Assembly (NCBI GenBank): GCA_963457665.1
Contig: OY735206.1
Location: 60,676,235 to 60,740,234 of the forward strand
DNA: 64,000 nt
From: Thysanoteuthis rhombus
Taxonomy: Eukaryota; Mollusca; Cephalopoda; Oegopsida; Thysanoteuthidae
Direction: 5' to 3'
Under the pieces are notes generated by a model. That model saw nothing but the letters and a program-made list of their open reading frames with translations, did no database searches and was not told the DNA's origin. The position numbers and the translations under genes are program-made. This document shows, piece by piece, positions 25,115 to 37,155 of this stretch (its first letter is position 1; each line of letters begins with the position of its first letter).

Positions 25115-27470
25115 GAAACTGCAATATTGCAGTTAAAATAACAAAAAAATGATGAGAAAAGAAACAAGCAAAATTTTCCATGTTTTTCAGTAGAAGATTA
25201 AAAAAGGTTGGAGCTGGAAGCCAGGTGTTGACATCAGCACTTTGTTATTCTATTAAATATGGACATCATGCACACATGCACGCACGCACACACAGAGTCA
25301 AAGAGTTGATAAGAAGGGCATGAACTTTTGTTAGGAAGGTTCATTCAATTGACCAATTTTCAAATCCAATTTCAAGGCATTATACTGATTCAATTAGGAT
25401 TTCTTGAAAATATCACTTGAGTAATTTAAAGAAAAATTACTCTTCAAATTGTGTTTTTCAAGGTTATGGGCACACAAATATACAAGCTCATATGTACAAA
25501 GACGCATTAAAGAATTAACTTGTTGACCAGATATCTGGCATTTTCCATATATGGTGTAAAAATGGTGAAGCTACAATCTCTGGCCATTTTCTGTTTTACT
25601 GGATTAAATGAATATTTTGAAAATAGCAATTATCTATTCTTTTTTAGAAATACAGAAGAAATTTCAAAATATTTACTGTTGTTTTCTGTTGGAAATAGGT
25701 GTGCAGCCCATTTGCTAATATTTTAACTAAAGTAGGAGAACATCAAATAGGGAATTTTTTTTAAAAAATCATTGATGTTTTCAGTACAATGATCTCAAGT
25801 CAGTCAAAAGAGTCAAGCAATAGCATGTAGCTTTAAAAGATTTTGAAAAATCATTTGGCTGAAACTATCAGAAAATTTGAACGAATCTTACAGCTCAGAG
25901 TCTCACCATCAATTTTTTTAGAAAAATTGCTCACTGAGGAAAGAAAGTTTTCAAACATATGAAGAGTTGTTTCCCTTTAACATAATTTCTTTGCATTCCT
26001 GTTTCATGGGTTGTGCGAGCATTAAAATCAAGATCGAAATATAGCAATAATCAGAATCAATATTGTTTAGAAAAAATCAATACCTGAGATCATATTGTTT
26101 CAAAAATCCATTTCTAGTAACACTTCCTCTTCTACATCAATGTAATATGAATGTGCCAGGATACTTAAAAAAAAGAACGTTTTTTTAACAATAACTTGCC
26201 CTGGAGATCCTTGAGATTTATTACTCCCCCTCAGCTGCTACAGATCATCTGAAATTTATACATAATTGGATCTAGGTTGTTTTTATGCTTTTGTGCATGA
26301 ATGAACGAAATAAAAGCAAAAAGATGTTCAAAATTTTTAATTACTATATTCAGGTTTGAATATACAACCTGCCTGTTGGCATTTGGACATTCTAAAGATT
26401 GCCACACCAACATATTCTTGAAAAGTGCAGTCAGATTTATAGCCTAGTTCTGGATGCTGACTCATCAAAAGTTGTGCGCTGTGTTTGGAACTTTACTAAT
26501 TACAATTGTTATTTGATACAATTAGTCATTTGTATGGTTTCAGTCAAGTCACTTTGTTTTTGTCCTTTTGTGCACCCATAGTCAATTTCAATGATGGTTA
26601 AGATTTTTACCTTCACAAAATGAAAGATTGTCAAATATTGTTGAGGGTTAGAAGAAATTTTTTTATGAATTTCATATTATCAGAATCATAAAACCAAATT
26701 ACAAATCAAAATAAAAGGGAAGAGAATAGATAAAAGTAGCAGAATATAGATGGAGACCAGTTTATTTCTATCAAGAATCACAGTGTATCTTCTAAAAAGA
26801 AGAAAAGAAACAAATTTTTTTGAATTTATTACCTCCAAAAGATAACACAAAACCTTCTTTTTTTTGAATTCCTTGAGATCAAAATGCAGTACTGGTAGTT
26901 TTCAGTCTCATTTAATTCTTTGAATTTTAAGGCAATATCACATTTGAATAATCATTCATTTGAAAATAAATAACCCTAGCCACTGAAATTCAAAAAGATG
27001 TACCATGAGAAAATATTCATAAAATTTACATGTGCATGTCCATGTTTCTTACCTATGACATTAGTTTAGAGAGTTATTTATTAAATGCTAATTATAGGGC
27101 AGGCTCTCTTACTTATTTATTTATTTATCAATTTGCGAATGCATAAAAATCTGAGTTCATACTGGTTGAAAATAAACAAGAAATAGCCAAGCAACTTAAT
27201 GTTTTTGATATTCATTAGGTACAATGCAATTGTTAAATCACTTGAATACTGCTGTCATTTTTTTCACAGCATGGGTAAACTTAACTAGTAATTCTTAATA
27301 AACTGAAAATTCTGGGTTTAAAAGTAAAAAATTATATTCATATATGAGATCATCCATACTTCATGAATATTTCCTTATTAAAGATATACTCCATTTTTTA
27401 TATAAATCATTGTTGAGGTTTGAAATATCTTAGCAACATTTTTGAGAGAGAAAGTGATTTGCTCCTTTCT
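25115..27470. other. Intergenic AT-rich DNA
   Basis: Nothing beyond short chance frames and A/T runs was recognised. Confidence 0.5.
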
Positions 27471-27479
27471 ATAAACTTG

Positions 27480-27549
27480 GGTAGCAGGAACCGGATTCAG
27501 TTATTCAACAGGTGACGTTTTCCCCCGTCACCGTCTCCGCGATGTCATG
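27480..27549 (+). promoter_or_regulatory. Candidate 5' exon/promoter-proximal region of the SOCS-box gene
   Basis: A locally GC-richer stretch contains TGACGTTTTCCCCCGTCA (a CRE-like TGACGT and an inverted TGACG/CGTCA pair). It ends in CGATGTCATG followed by a near-perfect donor GTAAGTATAAG at 27550. Spliced to the acceptor at 30822 it would form a mostly untranslated first exon. In that spliced form the ankyrin frame has a TGA and no ATG here, so translation of the main protein would start in the next exon. The link is inferred from signals only. Confidence 0.4.
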
Positions 27550-30500
27550 GTAAGTATAAGATCCTTATGTCATTTTTTATTTTGCATCATGTTTTTCCAT
27601 TTTATAAAACCACGACAAACATTTTTATGTGTATCCTGAAACATAAATACAATATTCTGACCAAATAATCCGGACACAACTAATTATGATAATTTTATGG
27701 GTTTATTTTCAGACTGCCGGTCTACATCGTGGTGACTGTGACACTTTGAGACAGTGATGCAAATTTAGATATTTTATATCTAAATTTAGACCATTTTTTT
27801 CGCATTTAGATGTGATAAATAGTTTTTCAGATATTGGATATAAATTTGGATGATTTTTAATCAGGCTCAGATATTTTTGATATATGGTAATGTATAGGCC
27901 CTGGACTATATCAATCATCCAAAATATCAACGTTTTGCCAAATCCTCATGCTTTTCGTATAGTATTTTTCGTTATGTTTGTGATGCAACCCCAACAAATC
28001 CTAGGTGGTGAAAATTATAAGGGAGCTGATGGAATATTGTGAGTGCTAAATTTGTAACTGACGCTAGATTTGAGCCGACTAATAAGCTCTAAGAAAAGTG
28101 AGCAGCATAATCAATTTATAAGTATTTGGTTTAATGTTGATTTTGATGATATAGCATGCAGTGAATGGAAACTTGACTAAAGTGTATTTTTAGATAATTT
28201 TCTGGAAAATCTAGATTTGTTTAGATAGTTTTAATCTCAATTTTGGATATAAAAAATTCAAAAGAGATAGCAACGCTGCTTTTAGACCATTTCTGCCTCG
28301 CTTTAAATTGGCTTTTATGTTCTTTCTTATATAATTATGCTTAGTGGGTCCTCGAAGAACTCTGCTATTTTCTTTCTAGTTATCTCTCGAAAAATCCAAA
28401 GTTTCTATCCAAAGTTTTTTCTTACCCATTTATTTCTTAAAGTCGACTTGGGATATTTTTTGTTTGTTTGTTTGTTTCATGAGCAATTAACTCACACAGA
28501 TGAACATCGGGAATGTGCGAAGAAATAAATAAACAAAGTAATCAATGTTATATCAATGCATGAGATAGATTGAAAACAATGTGTTTTTTGTTTGTTTGAT
28601 TTGTTTTTTGTTTTGTTTTTTTTTTGCAAAGCTAAGATCAGAAAAAAATATTTGAACTTTTTACTGTCCCCATTTTTCAAACTAGCTTGGTGTAAAACGT
28701 CTTATAAATTTGTTTTCCCACTAAAAGTTACTTGGTTTCTTCCCTTATTCCTTAAGTTCATCTGTGTCGTCTTAAATTTGATGATGAAAAATAGCTTTTT
28801 TATTCCTTTTCAAATTTTTATGAAAGGTTGCACGGAACTAATAATTTAAAAAAAAAAAGAATGCGACTAGTTATTTTAATTCAATCTATTAATTTTAGGT
28901 GAATATGTTAAAAAAAAAACAACAGGACCATAGATCCGTTAACGTCAAATCGCACATATTTCTAATTATTTGTTCAAATAAATAGGTAGATTGCTACCTG
29001 TGTTCAAAACTATTTTCACTGCTCTTTTTAAAGCTTTTGTGTTCTTTTCAAGAAAGTCTGATATTATGAATACATTTTTATTTTTGTCTAGTTCTTGTTT
29101 TCGTAATTTGTTTTAATTCTCGCTAATTTTTGTCGGAAACTAAGTCGATTCCAAATAATTTTTTGGCAAATAAATCACTTCATTTGTTTCCAAGCGTACA
29201 ATTTCCTGTTTAGTTTTTGTCTGTACTTTTTTAAAATTTTAGCCCAGAGTTTTACAGTCTTTACTTCTTAATTAAAGATACAAATAAATTTAATTTCTGC
29301 CTTTATTCACACACAACTTTTTATGGGCCGATTTAATTATGGGTTAACCCGAATTTTATTCGCATGAAAAAGTGGGTATTATTCAAAACATACTTATAGT
29401 TTTCGTCAAATTACTCTTTCCTTACTGTTTTTTTCCCTCCAGATTTAAGGTAACCGATTCATTTAAAATTTATAGTCAACAGTTAATAAGTACTAACGAT
29501 TCATGTGTTTTTAAAACTTGTTATGTATCTGTCACTGTTTTCTATATTTACTGTTGTCAGGGATACGAAGATCTTCCGTCTCAAAAAAAATAGGCTACAT
29601 ATCTGTTCTTACATAACTCTTGATTATTTTCTCCTAAATTAGTGCAATAGTCGGTCTTTCATTTTTACAGATCTGGCGTAAGAATAAGTTTAGGGGAGAA
29701 ATAGATTTCTCTGGTCAGTTTTCATTTATTTTAGTTACTAAGAACGTCGCAACAACTCTACACAACTAACATCTATTCAAGAAAACAACTTTAAATCGCC
29801 GTTAGACGGGCGTTCCCGTAGAATGAACATTTTCCTTCTTGAGTAATTTTATGTGCTTTCAATCAATAAGATTTTAGTTTCTTTCGGAAATTTGCCAGTT
29901 TTGAGAAAAATTATTTGGGTAGGGGTCAATTTTTTTTTTTCTTTTCAACTATGATGCTAAACAGGACTCTCACTTTCTGTTAGTTACTCAGCTTTATGGT
30001 CCATGGAATTAGTGTACTGTTGAAACCACTTTTGAAGGTTTAAGCCAAAGTGTTCTACTGTAAAAGTAACAGCGGTAAGGAAATAGTCTCAAGAGGAAAA
30101 ATACATTGTAAGGAAAGTGGTCTTGATCGTAAAGTTTCACACCTCGCACATTCTATGTTAAAAATGGCGCTCAGGTGAAAACAATTTAACAATTCAATTT
30201 AATCAAAGCGATAACAATACAATTTATGTATGTAATACTGTCTTGAATTGTCTTATTTCTTCTAATTTGCGCACTGTTTTTTGCATCAAGTGTGAAATTT
30301 TACAATAGGATCATTTTCATTGTGCAAAGAAAATAAAACATTGTTTATCATACATAAATAGTGTAGTACATATTATTCACGTCTAAATTGACACTTCTGT
30401 CTAGGATCAGAGTATCTGTACGCTTTGTCTAGGATCAAAGTGTGGTATCTGTGTGCTCATTGAAAAATGTTACGGTTACACAAACATGCGCATGTATATA

Positions 30501-30810
30501 AATATATATATATGTGTAATATGTATATATGTATACATATAATGGAGATGCATTGCATTTTATATAAAGGGATCCTGTTTTATCTGAATAACTTTGATGC
30601 ATCAAATTTTACTTCTCATTTTTGACTAGGAGCTCTTCCATTTTATTTTGTTTTCTTTTATAGTACTCAGATCATTTTTGTGTCTATGAGCATTAAGTAA
30701 GCAGAATGGATGGATAACAAAGAATAAGCTTCGAATGAGATTTGAACTCTCATACCTTCTTGGGAGTCTGCTTCATCTATGAAATCCAGACTTAAGACTG
30801 CCCCCAAACT
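27550..30810. other. Presumed first intron of the SOCS-box gene
   Basis: AT-rich with no conserved exon seen. Around 27750-27900 a TTTAGATATTTTATATCTAAA-like low-complexity tract occurs. Around 29930-30060 lies a diverged relative of the tandem unit at 9420-10230. Confidence 0.4.
30695..30790 (-). repeat. Possible tRNA-like SINE head
   Basis: Minus strand carries GAGAGTTCAAATCTC (B-box-like, near 30760-30740), about 40 bases after GGATTTCATAGATGAAG. The A box is poor. It lies immediately upstream of the coding exon's acceptor. Confidence 0.2.
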
Positions 30811-30866
30811 TGTATTTTTCAGGAACTACAGTTTTTACTAACAGAACCAGTAAGTGCCCTGGTGCC

Positions 30867-31934
30867 ATGGGTAACAACAATGCTTCCCAATGGTACAGTT
30901 GTGTTCCAAAGAGCATGTGGTACCCTCTCCCCATCCAGACAAATACCTCGATGGAGGATCAGCCACAAGAGAACCAAGACAAAAAAATCTATGAAAATTA
31001 CTCCCCTGTGCCTGAAAACCTGCTACAAGCCATTACCACCGATGATGCAGCTGAACTGCAACAGTTGGTTGAAGCAAATGTCGACCTTAACATGCCACTG
31101 AATGATAAAAATGAGACTGCATTGATTTTGGCGGTACGCCTTGGACACACGAACCAAGTGAAAAAATTGATTAAGCAGCCATCGTGCGATAAGAACATCC
31201 TCAACATTAAAAATTGCTCAGCACTTGATGTGGCCCTTATCTATACTTATAACCAGCGCACTGAGCTCGAGCCAGATGTCAATCACTGGGAAATCATCAA
31301 GGCCCTGATGTCGTCAAGCTTTGAACCCATTTGCAAAGACGCCATGTTGTACGTGATTCGAACGGCATTAAAGTTTGGAGACACAGATTTCATCTACCAA
31401 CTCTCGGACACTGCTTTCAGATACTGCACATCATGTAAGTTTCACGAATTGTTGCTGCTCCAGTTCCACAGACACCAGCCAGTCTTTGAGCAACCAATGG
31501 ACCCAATATTCGAAAGCTTGTCTAAGCTTACGATCAAACTGCTGTGTCAATGTAGTGGGCAGGAGCTGGGAATGCTGGTTAACAGCATGGCTTATTATTT
31601 GGAGTCTCACTGGGATAATAAACATCGACAGTTGCATCTCACAAAGAGATTAGTGTTGTATGCCACAGCAGCTGGTTGGAGATGGTCTTCACAGCACACA
31701 GATTACATAAAAATAGTTGGACCACACATAAGCAACTGGTGTTCGGCTACCCTGAGAACTGTGCCATCTTTGCTTCATATCTGTCGTACTGTGTATCGTC
31801 AAAGAATTGTTTGTAATGTCAATGTTTCTTTCCAGAAACTTCCAGTAGCTGTACCTAAAGCTTTAAAGAACTATATCAGATTGAAAGATGTGGAACAGTT
31901 GTATGAAAAAGAGCTTGAAACTATTGTTTTCTAA
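30867..31934 (+). CDS. Ankyrin repeat and SOCS box (ASB-like) protein
   Basis: 355 codons in one exon. Acceptor TTGTATTTTTCAG ends at 30822, so the in-frame ATG at 30810 lies in the presumed intron; ATG 30867 has G at -3 and +4 and is the better start. Residues 1-49 are polar and unconserved (MGNNNASQ start). Residues 50-150 look like two or three ankyrin repeats (NETALILAVRLGHTNQVKKL at 82-101, CSALDVALIY at 117-126). The middle (155-290) is helical with no named domain. Residues 299-339 form a SOCS box: VPSLLHICRTVYRQRI then LPVAVPKALKNYIRL, the elongin-BC binding helix and the LPLP-like cullin-5 patch. Known of the family: ASB proteins recruit substrates to Cul5 ubiquitin ligases. The exact ASB paralogue is not clear. 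An intronless coding region contrasts with the two neighbouring genes. Confidence 0.85.
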   Translation: MGNNNASQWYSCVPKSMWYPLPIQTNTSMEDQPQENQDKKIYENYSPVPENLLQAITTDDAAELQQLVEANVDLNMPLNDKNETALILAVRLGHTNQVKKLIKQPSCDKNILNIKNCSALDVALIYTYNQRTELEPDVNHWEIIKALMSSSFEPICKDAMLYVIRTALKFGDTDFIYQLSDTAFRYCTSCKFHELLLLQFHRHQPVFEQPMDPIFESLSKLTIKLLCQCSGQELGMLVNSMAYYLESHWDNKHRQLHLTKRLVLYATAAGWRWSSQHTDYIKIVGPHISNWCSATLRTVPSLLHICRTVYRQRIVCNVNVSFQKLPVAVPKALKNYIRLKDVEQLYEKELETIVF

Positions 31935-31968
31935 TGAATTATCTATTTTTTTCGGTCACTTCTGTAAG

Positions 31969-31969
31969 T

Positions 31970-32029
<60 letters not shown>
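31969..32029. repeat. (TA)n microsatellite in the SOCS-box gene 3' UTR
   Basis: About 30 TA units with one phase slip near 31980, starting 35 bases after the stop codon. Confidence 0.98.
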
Positions 32030-32398
32030 CAAAGATTTATTTGCATCTATTTGTCTGTAATGTTAAAAAATCATCTGTTTCCAGACTTTTTTTTCAATGT
32101 CTATTATCAGTTAGAATGAATTCATTATTTTATCAAGAATATGATAATACTTTTTTTTATAAAAACTACAAATCTGTAATAATTTTGTGGTAATTTATAC
32201 TAGAGGCTTTTATTAAGTTGATATAGATGTTTTCTGTTTCCAGATTCACTCCTTTGCAATTTGTTAGCAGCTCTATTGCAACAACAACTCACTGTTGGAA
32301 TAATCCCACCTCTACTACACAAAAAAATAATCACCTACAAATGACTGAAAACTAATCATCTTTAGTCTTCGTTATTAGTTTTTTTTGTAAAATTTCAA

Positions 32399-32404
32399 AA
32401 ATAA
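32399..32404 (+). promoter_or_regulatory. Candidate poly(A) signal of the SOCS-box gene
   Basis: AATAAA about 465 bases after the stop, giving a reasonable 3' UTR. No cleavage-site evidence is visible. Confidence 0.4.
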
Positions 32405-32939
32405 AGCTAAGACTGTTTCAAGTACCCCCATTTTATCAGTCATATGAGAGATAAAATGCAAAAAATATTTAAAGATAACATTTAATCAATCCCCCTCTGA
32501 TATTTTATAGCAGAAGCTTAATTCTACTGAGGTGCTGTAGCTATTTTTTTTCTGAAATCCAGTTATTTAGGCAAATACTAATTATATGGAAATAGGAAGT
32601 AATTTCTTCAGAAAAATTGACCTTATAGAGACCTAAACTTCAGAAGTTGATTTACTCAGTATATGTATAAATACTTACTCTAGCAAGACGGGCAAGAGAA
32701 AATAATGAATTTTGTAAAATTTTATCTTGAGGTCATAAAAAAAAAACATTTTGAGATGATTGTTCTCCTGGTTAGATTTTACTTGATTATCATAATACTC
32801 TCATTTACTGTCAATATCCTTTATTCCTTCTATCAACAAGATTTTTTCTTTATACCAGATTTGTAAAATTCCTTTGATTTTTGACCAGAAGTAAGACTGA
32901 TTTTTAACCTTTTTCTCTTGTAACATATTATAAATTCAA

Positions 32940-33715
32940 ACTTAATTTTGCAAACCATTTGGAGCAATGTCAGTAGATTCTGGTGGATGAATCATATTTC
33001 CCAGCTGAATGCATCTATAATATCTTTGGTCACTAAAGCGGTATGAGGGTATGCATTATCATGATAAAAAAACAAAAGTTTTTCTGTTCACTAAAGATGA
33101 CCAAAGCTGTTTCCCAACTCTCAAGTCGATTAGTTGTCATTTAAAAGTTTATGATGGATGATTCCTTGCTTATCTAACCAAACACTCAACAAGATCTTCA
33201 GATGAAGATCGCCTTTTGGCTAGAGTACAGGTCTTATCATGATGACTCAACTCCTGACTACAGCGATTCATATTGTGGAATAAGGATCTATTTCTCATCA
33301 TCAACAACTATGCCTACTAAGGAATCTGGAGCTGCCGAGAACACAGTGGATCACAACAATCAAGATATTGATAATGATTTGCTGCGGACAGGACATGTGG
33401 GACCAATTTTCATATGGTTAACACTGAATAGTTTGCGAAGTCCCCTGACCATAACAGCAGAATTTGTTGCAACTATGGCTTTCAGTGCCTCCAAACCAAG
33501 TCGACTTGGATGGCCTTCTCTTGGTTCTTCCTGGAGACTGCAATCCTTATTTCCTAAATGAGAAAACCATCTCCTGCAAGTTCTTTTACTCACTGCATTT
33601 TCCCCGTAAGTTTTTTTTATGATTTTCTGCAGTTGCTCATGCTTTGGATCCTACTGAATTCATAGAGAATGACAGAGTAAATATGTTCTTTTTTAGGATC
33701 AACCATGAGGACCCT
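32940..33715 (-). mobile_element. Decayed mariner, different subfamily from 3931-5060
   Basis: Reading down the minus strand: KKEHIYSVILYEFSR (transposase start, about 33690), SKRTCRRWFSHLGNKDCSLQ and EEPREGHPSRLGLEALKAIV (paired HTH region, 33593-33440), then HDNAYPHTALVTKDIIDAFS (second catalytic Asp, about 33070) and HPPESTDIAPNGLQN (third-Asp region, about 32960; canonical SPDLAPSDYHL). The order and spacing suit a mariner transposase, but stops and frame changes interrupt it. Terminal inverted repeats were not found, so the limits are approximate. Confidence 0.8.
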
Positions 33716-33719
33716 TTCA

Positions 33720-36700
33720 AAGCAATTGATGTAATAATTTTCTTTTGTTCTAAAAGAAAAAGCATATTACTTGTATAAGCATGACTAAATACCAGATATG
33801 AATGGCACTTCTGCTATATTGTTCAAGCACTATCCTTCTTTGATTTCCAGGTGACGGCTGAAAATGAAATGGCTGTTGAAGAGGACACGCACGATAAAAA
33901 TATACAATGCATTTGGTTCCTAATTTATACACTAACTTTATAAATAAATCTTTTTTTTTTAATTTTGTTTTTCGAACTCGTTAGCCGCTCTGCATGAATT
34001 AATTCCTGAAACGTGACGAACATGTTGCAAATCTAATGTATGGTTGACATTTCTCTTTCAACATATTGTGCATTTGTTCATGTGCATTAAATGAAATGAT
34101 TGAGAATATTTAGGGAAACTAATTCTATAATAATTATGAGATATAAACTCTATTTCATTCACAATAGTAGGTCAGCATAGATAAACTTACTAAATCCAAC
34201 ACTAAAATTTCTGTGTAACCAAAAAGTAATTAAAAAATCAAGTTGTCTTTCTTTGTATATGGAATCCCTGAAACATTTTATAACAAATTATATTCCTTGT
34301 ATTGTATCTTTGTAAAACAAGGAAAATCCAACTCCATGTTCAGTAGTTATTGAAAGTGTATAGATTACACTCTCCTCAATCTTATAACTTACCTTAGAGG
34401 TAAGTAAAGATTCAGGAAATAAAACCTACTGAGAAAATCTGGTGTGAATTTGGTTATCTTTCCCTTTTGTGGCAGCAGGATGTGCTATTATCATGGATTG
34501 TGGAAGTGTGTATCATTCATTATGAAAAGAGAACTGCTAATGATCTTATTGTGAATGCTAGGGAAGCCTCAGAACATCTTTCTGATAATCTTGCCTGTTT
34601 GGATTCTCTTCATAGAGGATGATCTGGGTACGAGGCTACCATTATGGGTGCTTAATCATTATCATGTTAGCGGACCAACATGCTTTGTGCTGCACATAGC
34701 TATTTCTACATTAAATACATTTGACTTGTTGAACCAGGGTAGGAGAAAAGGAACTCCTTATTGGAAATAACTCTTATTTATTGGGCGATTGTAATCAAAC
34801 TTCACTTTGGACCATAAAATGGTAGACTTTTCCTGCTATGTTAAAATTCAATGTGATCCACCAATTTCGGTGGTATGTTGGCTATATCAAATGCATTCCT
34901 CAGGTTGATCCCGAGTTTGAGGTCTTGTGCAGTTTACCTTCAATTTCACCCACCCCAAAGGAAGAAAGCACAGAGCAAAAACTTACAAATAATTTCTAAT
35001 AGGGAGTTAGTTCTCACCCACCTTGTATCATCTTACTCCCATTTGACAGATATAAGAACATGAATAGATTTGGAGTGACAGCCAAACCTGAAAAGATTTC
35101 ATGAAGCTTCAATTAAAACTGACTAAAAAAACATGGAGTCATATGCATAGGTGTGCATGTATTTTGGTGGCAGTAATTCTTGTTGAACACATTTGACTGA
35201 AAATACAGTTACCTGCGATTAAATTCAAATAATGGTTGTGATGGACCAGTCGTGTCTCACCTGGAGGCTAAACACAGCATAAATGAAACCGATCTGGTTC
35301 CAAAAAATCCCTCATCCAAATAGCATTTGCACTAATGGGGTAGGGTCAAAGGTATGCCCGGATGCCTGCTATTAAAGCTGGTGGGGCCGGCAATTTTTGT
35401 CTTTACCCTCACATTCATATGTGGGACCCCACATTGAATTGACCTTGTATCATATTTCCCCTCATGAAGAGGCAAATAAATAAAATAATCTACTAACACA
35501 TTGAAAGTGTGTGCCGATTCTTTATGTTACCTCCAACTGATTGTAAATTTGTATATTTCCCCGGATTGTATGTTTTCCATGTTGTAGATGAGTTTATTAT
35601 TTCCCATATTGCTTCATGGTGATGGTCACAAAAAATGTTTGTTAATCCTAGCTACGCATATACCTGAAGCTAAGCTTATGATCGGTCGCCAATTGGATTT
35701 AATCAAATCTCCGATTCTTCAAGTTCAGTTGGTCATCAGCTGTTGACATGTTCTTATGACCTTCAAAAATGTCTGAGATCATATCTACGATTGAATTATA
35801 GCAATAGAAATGGTTTGATTTTCTACACGCCAATCAGAGCAGGGGAATCAATTAAACAACACTTCATCTAAATAAAAAATGAAATAAAAATGGCGACCTA
35901 TTTGTATCATTATGAAAAACCTTGGATGATTAATAATGCCAATTTTTACATATCTTTCAAGAAAATTTAGATGTTTCATTATTTTTGGTTCATTTTCAGA
36001 TGTAAAACTATGACATATTGACATTTTTTTTTACAATAAAAGTAAACATTGAATTGAAAAATTGCCAGTTTATAGTATTGTGTTGAAATATATTATTGTT
36101 TGCTTTGTAGTTCTGTTACAAATTGATGATTGGGTATGTGGGGGGGGTTGGGGTAGATTAATGAAAAAAATTGGTTTTTACGAGTTGGGTAAATAAGGTA
36201 TTATGGATTGAAAATATCAGAAATCACTGGCGAAAAGTTCCTGTCTATTTATTTTCAAATATTCATCTTTCTTAACCACTTTTTTTTCTTTATTTTTTTT
36301 TTTTTGTTAGAAAAAGTTTTGATGTAGTTATCAGTTATCCTTTGTTTTGAAAAAATAAAATTATGAGTATCTTTTCATTCATTTCTATTTATATATCATC
36401 GTCATATGATGCCAGACTTTTCTGCAGTGATTAAGTCAAGTCATAGCACCATGAATATAAAATGTTGAGATCTGCAATTGAAAAAACAAATTGGCGACAT
36501 ATTGCAAAAAACTCAAGATTTCAACACTTCAATCGGTGATGATTTAATCAAATTGTTGTGTGACCCAAGCTCAGCTTGGTATAACCTATCTAAATTAACT
36601 GAGTAACAAAAAAAGTCTACCCCCCCACCAAATAAGTTTTGAAAATTTACCTTCATCCCATATGACGAAGGTTACTATTTTCATCGGCCTATCCTAACCT

Positions 36701-36780
36701 TTGAGGTAATCTATTCTAGACAACTAACTTTAACTCCTATATAAGACCTGAATCAAGTGTATAAAACATACTTAGTTTAA
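33720..36780. other. Intergenic DNA between convergent genes
   Basis: No conserved gene seen. A weak dispersed repeat is shared between about 34733-35060 and 53455-53585 (GGTGAAAAGGAAACT..CCTATTGGAAATA and AACTTAC..ATAATTTCTAAT..GAGTTA). A higher-GC patch at 35230-35460 is otherwise unexplained. Confidence 0.4.
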
Positions 36781-36785
36781 AATGG

Positions 36786-37155
36786 ATCTTTTGGCAGCAT
36801 ACCGTGTTGTGTGTGATCAATTCAAAAATGAGAAAAAAAAGGCTGATCAATGAATAAGTTACTTCTTTTGCAATTTGCTGGGTGGCGATTACTAAAAAAA
36901 AAAAAAAAAAAAAGATTTTTTTTTTTTTCTTTTTCCAAGTGTGAATGCTGCAGGGCACAAACTAAGGGACCAATTTAGGATAAGCTTACTTATTGTAAAT
37001 CAAACTCCTCCATTGAAAAAAAAAATTTTTTTGTAGACATGAGTGAACATTAAAATTTTCAACCATTTAGCTCTATTGGTGTGGCCTGTATGCCTGATAC
37101 ATGCAGAGCTAGTCAGACCAACTGAAGAAACCTGTGTAGACAGTTTCTAATAAAA
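36786..37155 (+). repeat. Interspersed repeat R1, copy B
   Basis: Shares with 58.9-59.3 kb the run of landmarks CTTTTGGCAGCAT, TGATCAATTCAAAAAT, GATCAATGAAT, GTTACTTCTTT, AGTGTGAA and GGGACCAATTTA, ending in TGTAGACAGTTTCTAATA. Its left part is missing relative to the other copies. The middle is replaced by an A20-G-A-T13 hairpin (36894-36930). Confidence 0.75.

Noticed and set aside
30810-30866. Upstream in-frame ATG (30810) as start of the SOCS-box protein
   Set aside because: It lies before the acceptor CAG at 30820-30822, within the pyrimidine tract of the presumed intron, and has a poorer start context than ATG 30867.
33202-33561. 119-codon plus-strand frame
   Set aside because: It is the opposite strand of a recognisable mariner transposase fragment.
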